Origin: Isoetes taiwanensis
Taxonomy: Eukaryota > Streptophyta > Lycopodiopsida > Isoetales > Isoetaceae
DNA: 64,000 nt
Assembly: GCA_021234155.1 (NCBI GenBank)
Contig: JAJEKV010000027.1
Location: forward strand, 16,026,891-16,090,890
Direction of reading: 5' to 3'
Shown: positions 58,276-64,000 of the stretch, one piece after another
How positions within the stretch are numbered: the stretch's first letter is position 1
How the letters are laid out: each line of letters begins with the position of its first letter
Notes under the pieces: generated by a model
The model's input: only the letters and a program-made list of their open reading frames with translations
Databases searched by the model: none
What the model was told of the DNA's origin: nothing
Made by a program: the position numbers and the translations under genes

Positions 58276-59861
58276 TTCTAAGTCCCTTCGTTTCTCATTT
58301 CAGATCTACATTCATGGTCATTATCATAGTCCCCGTTTTCCTCTTTCCTCTGGTGATTTGTTGACACATCATGCACACCTTGTACATATTTTGTACATAT
58401 TGAATTTCAAATTTCTGACATAAAAGAGAGAGGATCATGTTTCCCAATGGTGCCCCACAAGAGGAAATGCTAAATTCTCATCTCTTAGTTGCCCATAAAG
58501 TCCATGCAAGTCTCGTGACAATGGCCAAATAGAGGGCCTCATTGAGAAGCTAGTTCACCTGCTAGTCCTTACATTGTCAAACTAGGGAATAAAGTTCTAC
58601 TATCAATAGAGCAAAAAAAAGAAAAAAAAAGAAAAAAGAAAAACTAGCAGAACTGCAGGGTTGGGCAAAAGGTGGAACATTGTTGGTGAGGAGTTTTGGC
58701 TTTGGAAGGACAATGTAGCAGCAGTCGTATTTTCAGATTATAGTAGTCTATGAAAAACTTAAATGTATCATAAACTTTAGGCTGTGCTAGTTTAGAGATA
58801 GCGAATACCTTGCTTGGCCGTTGGTATTATTTGGATGATTTGCACATCAAAATAGGATAGATATCTAAGAATGGAAGTACTTTGTTTTGCACACAGAAAT
58901 ATATATTGTATATGAGAATGGAAGAATGAATGTCGATTGTTAATTTTTGACAAATACAAAATCTTGATGGTAGACTTTGTCAATATAATTTTTATGGTAT
59001 AATGATAATGATATGATACTTCAAGAAATTGTTTAATCAATATTAAGAAATTAGCGTGTACTTTGTGTTGGGTGGTATTAGTGGCATAAGACCATTGCCT
59101 CTCTACTTTTATTCTTAACAATCCTCTAGGGGGCGTACATTTTCGGTGGGGCATGGCAATCCCATGTTAATCACACTTCGTAGTTCAAATAAATACAACG
59201 GAAGCATCAATAGAACTAGCAATCTAGTTCATTGTTGACTTGAGTAGGCATAGACTGCTTGCAAGACCCTTGCTTGCATTAAGAAAGCAAGACTTCCATT
59301 TGCAAGTGTTGAGTGACTAAATGCTTCACATTGACTCTAGAACCATCTTTTGCATATTGCATTGCCTAAAACAATAGATCTTGCCGGCATATGCTACAAC
59401 ATTGTCTGTGGTAGAATAAAGATAGATGTGGCTTACAAAGATGTTTCTTTAAGATGACATCTTATACCTAGATTGCCTATATACTGAAATAAAAACACAT
59501 GCATATTTAAGATCACTTTATACGTAGATCACCCATATACTAAAATAAAAACACATGCATATGTAGACAAATCTAACGACATTAAGTATATGTCTAGTTG
59601 TTGCATTTCCATAGCCTCATGTTATTTGCTGCTACAAGATACTGTCATATGTCAGCAAGCTATGGTTGAGACAGATAGCAAGGTATGGTTGAGACAAATA
59701 GAAGGCAGAGCATTGATTTCACCCTTCTAGACAATGAAAATATAGCCGAACAAAAAATGGTAATGATTCTAAAATCCATCTATTTAGCTAAAGTCTATGG
59801 TACAATCTCTTGAGGGGGAAAACTACATTTTGATATACATGAAAGGAATCATCCAACTCAC
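58276..59861. other. Intergenic region, copy 2 of 23,566-25,149
   Basis: The poly(A) tract here (58,613 onward) is interrupted by several G, whereas block 1 has 27 pure A. Otherwise nearly identical; no gene. Confidence 0.4.
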
Positions 59862-59986
59862 CTATAGCTTTTCTATCTTCCAATCCCTCCACTTCGCAGT
59901 GCGAGCTAACTTTGTCCAGTCTTTTCCAATCTTTAGCTCCCACACTTTGCGTTGACGTTGTTTTGGCTGAGCTCCCCTAATCAGAT
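59862..59986 (-). CDS. Possible terminal exon of unidentified minus-strand gene, copy 2
   Basis: Same residues (WELKIGKDWTKLARTAKWRD ... KIEKL, stop) as block 1, with acceptor tttgcag and donor-like GTGAGT at the stop. Confidence 0.35.
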
Positions 59987-60563
59987 CTGCAAAATAAAAA
60001 AGGACTGTCAGTAGGGTTCCACGAGTTACAAAAAAACTTGTGCATGCAAATGCGTGTTCCAATTTCGATGAAAGAATGTTGCTTGATCGTTATCTATTCT
60101 AAATTGCTAGTGCTTGCCAAGCTTGGCTTTATCCTGCACAGAAACAGTGCATGGCCCCGTTCTTGCAATTTATCAAGGCACATGCATTTGAAAAGTTAGC
60201 ATAGGTAAATTTGCCAGGCTGTAAAGAAGCCTAGTGCATTTGCCAAAAACAATTATATAATCTATTGGAAAGCTATCAACCACATAATAAAAGCATGCTT
60301 TTATAAAACTTGCTACATTTGCTAACCTGTTGTGCCAAGACAAGATGTTCATCCTATCAATTTGCCTTATGCACAACGATGACAAGTGAATAATGCATCC
60401 TTCTTATCTTCTGGTCTGATGATTTTCATGTCTCAATTTTACCTTAGTACCCCAATATGAGGAGTACAGAGACAAATTTTGTCACTTTATGTGACCACTT
60501 CACGATATGTGAACTTTCTGATATGTACCTTTACTAAATGAATAGGAAAAACAACCTTGCCAT

Positions 60564-60596
<33 letters not shown>

Positions 60597-60897
60597 CATC
60601 CAATTCTTTCACGGAATGCCTGAGCAAGATGATGTTGCATGGAAGTAATGCTTAAATCCAAACTACAAAAGGTGTGCGTACCCGCTAAATAATTGCAGTA
60701 CAGTAGCATCATGATGCACACTAACCGAAAAAATGCCATGAATATTCTGCACGTAATTGTATAAAAGTGCAACGTCAGACTAAAGCAACTATATTTCTGG
60801 CCTTCTCTCTGTCATAAATAACCTATGTGTTAGATACCTCCAAGGAAGTTGACATGCCAAAACACATTTAAAAAAAAAAAAAATCACAACTGCCTAC

Positions 60898-60948
60898 CTT
60901 ACTATCTGCAGATCCTTTGAAAGGATGCCAACCTTGGATTCCCATCCC
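60898..60948 (-). CDS. Possible 51-nt mini-exon of the same minus-strand gene
   Basis: Bounded by acceptor ttctgcctacatgcag and donor GTAGGC, it is exactly 17 codons (GMGIQGWHPFKGSADSK). In block 1 (26,184-26,233) the acceptor and one base of the exon are lost within a CTG/CAG-rich patch. It cannot be assigned to a family. Confidence 0.3.
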
Positions 60949-62589
60949 CTGCATGTAGGCAGAACAATTGTCAATGTTATCCATAAACAAATACCACAAA
61001 CATGGTGATGATAGTTGTATACATGCATCTGATGGCTTTTCTGCTTTATATGTGGGCATTCATAAGTGCAAACGTTGATTCATAATTTTTACCAATAATG
61101 CATGCATGAATTAGTTTACCTTTGGCAAATGCTGCTAAGGAACTGAAAGCATTAACTTAACTTAGCAGACCTCAAGTTTTGCATTTGTTTAAAAACATGA
61201 AGAGCATCTTGCCCATGTCCCTGATGGGCAAATAGCATTCCAAAAAAATTATATTTCTAATTCTCATGCTATTGAACCTCCGTGGATCATTCAAGCTACC
61301 ACACTTACTGTAGATATTCAAAACTCATTCAAAACTAGAGCCTATGCTGCCAAATGATATTATTCTCATTTATAAAGAAATTACTATGGATGTTCAATTG
61401 ATTGCCATACTGAGAATTTCGATCTAAGGTTGTGTCTATTAGACAAAGAAAAAGTTAATAGCCTAGAAGGCCGAGTCATATATATGCATCTTGCTCTGTC
61501 CATCCTCCACGTCTGCTTCTCCAGTTATATAATCCGGCGATGTCATGTCATTCTCACTAGTACATACAAGCCCCTTATCTTTTAGCCCCTCTCCACTGGG
61601 CTTATCTTATCTTATCTTATCTAAAATGATGCCAATCTCTCCTTCCTCAAAATAAATGCTTCCTGCTCTTTTCCTTTTTTTGCGCTTTGCACCAGAGTCT
61701 TCTGGTATTCATTAAACAACTAGACATAGCAAGCAAGCTGAACCATCTCTACACCCTGATACAAAAGATTGCCAAAATGGATTTCATCCATTGCTGTGTT
61801 ACGCTTTCAAAACTATGCCTTTCTCTAGCATGATGCCAAAGCATCATAGATAAGAAACATTCATTATGCTGCTTCAGAAATCCAGCAATGAATAAACCCC
61901 ATGACCGTATTTTCATTTGGCATTTGGTTGAAACCTCTTGCTTTCATCAAGCAAATTGCCATATGGACCTGCCTTGTGGTAATGTCTTGTTGCTAACATA
62001 GTGTTTCAAAATATTTCCAGAGGTGCTATTTTATGCTGCATGCTTTCAAAATCTTGTAAAAGGGGCAAACATGCCTCACCGAAAGCCGCAAGATGAGATT
62101 TACGTTTTAACACAGGAAGTATAACAGAGCATTCAAATAGGAACTGAAAAATACCTGGTATATATGTGGCTGCACATATTGGATGCTCACATAAATGATA
62201 TAAGTCAGAGAACCTGAGAACCCGACCAAGACCAATTTTCAGATGAATGTCAAAGATCCACTCTCAGATGAAGGACCAAAATTGCTTAGAAAAGCTGCGA
62301 GCTTTTGCTTATTCCTCATTCCCAGGTATAGCAGCATTTGTTCTAACAGAGAACCTAACTTTTGAAATGTGAATGCAGCCTAAACTATAGAAGAAAAAGA
62401 AAACACAGTTAGAACAACAGACTAACGGCTTAGCAAGAATTAGAAGCGGAAATCAAAATCTCCGAACCCTAGCTACTAGCAAAACCCTGAGATTATTTTG
62501 CCATAAATCTTCTCTAGGTTGGCAATTCTTACCACAAAACTTTGAGGAATTCGAGATTAGTTTAGAGAATCCTGCCAACGGAGGTCCAT
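60949..62589. other. Intergenic or intronic region, copy 2
   Basis: Follows block 1 closely. A longer poly(A) (31 nt from about 60,564) lies just before this part. No supported gene. Confidence 0.35.
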
Positions 62590-62772
62590 GTGAAAAGCCC
62601 AAAAGAAAAAATGAAGGAGAAGAAGATGTCGAGTAGCCAGAATGATGTTCGGAGAAGCCAGCACAGAAGCAGAGGAGGAAATCGGGATGGTCAGAGAAGG
62701 GGAAAAGTAATTTTCAAGGACTTTCTAATTTTCATGACCGTCCGATGCGAAATTAAGAGATCTAATGGTTGA
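62590..62772 (+). CDS. Small basic hypothetical ORF, 60 aa, copy 2
   Basis: Identical to 27,876-28,058. The same caution applies: its conservation equals that of the surrounding DNA. Confidence 0.2.
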   Translation: MKSPKEKMKEKKMSSSQNDVRRSQHRSRGGNRDGQRRGKVIFKDFLIFMTVRCEIKRSNG

Positions 62773-63679
62773 GATAAAAATAGGCTGACATGGCATGACA
62801 CGTGGCATATCTAGAATCGCACGAAATCGTGCACCTCGGGTTAGGCAACCCTGCTTAAAAAAAAAAAAAAGCAAAAAGGTGCAACAGGAGGCTTGGGCAA
62901 TTTTAGATTTGGATTCAGTTTTGCATTTCTTTAGGGTTGACAATATTAGGCTTGGATTCAGTTTTGCATTTCTTTAGGCTTGACAATTTTAAGCTAAGAT
63001 TCAATAGGCTTGGGCAGTGTTAAGCTCAGATTCAATGTCTACATTGCCTGATATTTCCAATGTGTACATCGCCTGATATTCTAATTCCATGATACTGGAA
63101 ATAATAAAAACACGTGTAGCTTTCAGCTAATTACTCAAGAAGAAAATAAAATGAGAATAGAAAAACAAACACACTTACAATAGGAAAGAATAATCCTATA
63201 AATCATGTGGTTGGATGAGTAGAATAGAAACTCAGTAACTAGAGAAATAATTGCTCGAAGAAAGCGAGTAACATTTGAGAGGCTTGAGTGGGTAGAAAAA
63301 TATACATAATTTTGCCCTATATCCGTTCAAATTTTATTTTACATTTTGTCCTTTACATATTTTCTCATATGCATTCCTATACGCTTATAGAACAACACGA
63401 TTGCTTATAAATCTATAAATTTCTTGTCTAACATGTATAAATATTATTCGAAAGATGCCTTCACCGTAATCAATATTGATGCTTTTCCAGTTTTTCAAAA
63501 ATAGCATGGAGGGCTGCATCTGTGAAAGATTCGCATCCCCTCTTAACATGGGAATTAGAATGATGCCCGGCAACTGATGATGGTATATACACATACGATA
63601 TTTTAGTGGAATACTTCAATCTGTCTATGTATAAAAACAAAAGGTTGTGTAACTACATACCAGTGAGAACGGTATTAAA
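62773..63679. other. Intergenic sequence, copy 2 of 28,059-28,960
   Basis: It contains the repeated motif ggattcagttttgcatttct (twice, 62,910-62,977), also present in block 1 near 28,195 and 28,236. No gene. Confidence 0.4.
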
Positions 63680-63734
63680 GAATAGAATAGAATAGAATAG
63701 AATAGAATAGAATAGAATAGAATAGAATAGAATA
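63680..63734. repeat. (GAATA)11 microsatellite
   Basis: Eleven units, one fewer than in block 1. Confidence 0.97.
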
Positions 63735-63797
63735 GCGTTTTTATCATCCACGGAGACCAATTGGCCTATGGGACTCAAACAGGAGGCGCAGCAAGCG

Positions 63798-63890
63798 TAT
63801 TACTGTCCGGGTTAAAAAACTCCCTCCCCGACCAAAAGGGTTGTTTGGGGGAAAAACAGTGACAGGAATAGGCTTGCTGTCAAACTGTAC
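63798..63890 (-). mobile_element. LTR-like (R-U5-like) retrotransposon fragment
   Basis: It reads tattactgtccgggttaaaa ... gggaaaaacagtgacagg ... gctgtcaaactgt, the reverse complement of the patch at 7,101-7,194 over about 90 bp. The C/G-run composition resembles plant LTR leader regions. I could not find a complete LTR, primer-binding site or polypurine tract. Confidence 0.45.
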
Positions 63891-64000
63891 AAATACAAAA
63901 ACAAAGACAAAAATATGCACATGTATCAGGTAAGTGCTCGAGGGCCGAGCTGATCTCGGCGATCCATGATCTCTTGAATGTATGAGCCCAACCTCCGTAC

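Larger units (their letters stand above)
40721..64000. repeat. Segmental duplication, copy 2 (runs off the window)
   Basis: The same order and orientation of elements as 5,995-29,275. Similarity is still clear in the final bases (ttgaatgtatgagcccaacc at 29,254 and 63,979). Confidence 0.97.

Overview
The window is nuclear DNA of a land plant. Three things show this: plant-specific protein families (a DEAH11/12-type helicase fused to an RBR ubiquitin ligase, DUF2921, STN7/STN8-like kinase, PPR and short plastid-type DnaJ), short GT-AG introns of 87 nt, and many decayed plant LINE elements. TE-rich spacing and old gene fragments fit a large genome such as a fern, gymnosperm or lycophyte, but I cannot name the species.

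The dominant feature is a duplication. Positions ~5,995 to at least 29,275 recur in the same orientation at ~40,721 to the window end, with an offset of about 34.71-34.73 kb. Both blocks carry, left to right: the 5' part of an unidentified minus-strand gene remnant; a short LTR-like fragment; the DEAH11-like gene (minus strand, three exons); a nested foldback/TIR element; a plus-strand LINE tail; 3 kb of AT-rich spacer; two minus-strand LINE insertions; a 218-220 bp TIR element; a 36-bp-arm hairpin; a DnaJ-like gene; a long region with possible minus-strand mini-exons; and a (GAATA)n microsatellite.

The copies agree almost base for base over long stretches but disagree in clusters, mostly at CAG, CTG, CCGG and homopolymers, and mainly in transposon DNA. 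Each DEAH11 copy is broken where the other reads through. Read error at methylated CHG sites, in an assembly holding the locus twice or in a real recent duplication, is the most economical explanation. If so, the apparent pseudogene state of DEAH11 may be false.

The stretch 29.3-40.7 kb between the blocks is single-copy here. It is a graveyard of fragments: an STN-type kinase piece, a DUF2921 membrane protein with several frameshifts, a PPR gene with an intron and a duplicated 3' end, a Rab GTPase N-terminus and a LINE 3' half. The first 6 kb holds unidentified exon-like ORFs, tandem repeats, a small minus-strand ORF and the rest of the broken minus-strand gene.

The only genes I would treat as plausibly functional are DEAH11-like and DnaJ-like, each present twice. 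They show no operon-like relation. I found no rRNA, tRNA, CRISPR array or convincing new defence or biosynthetic system.
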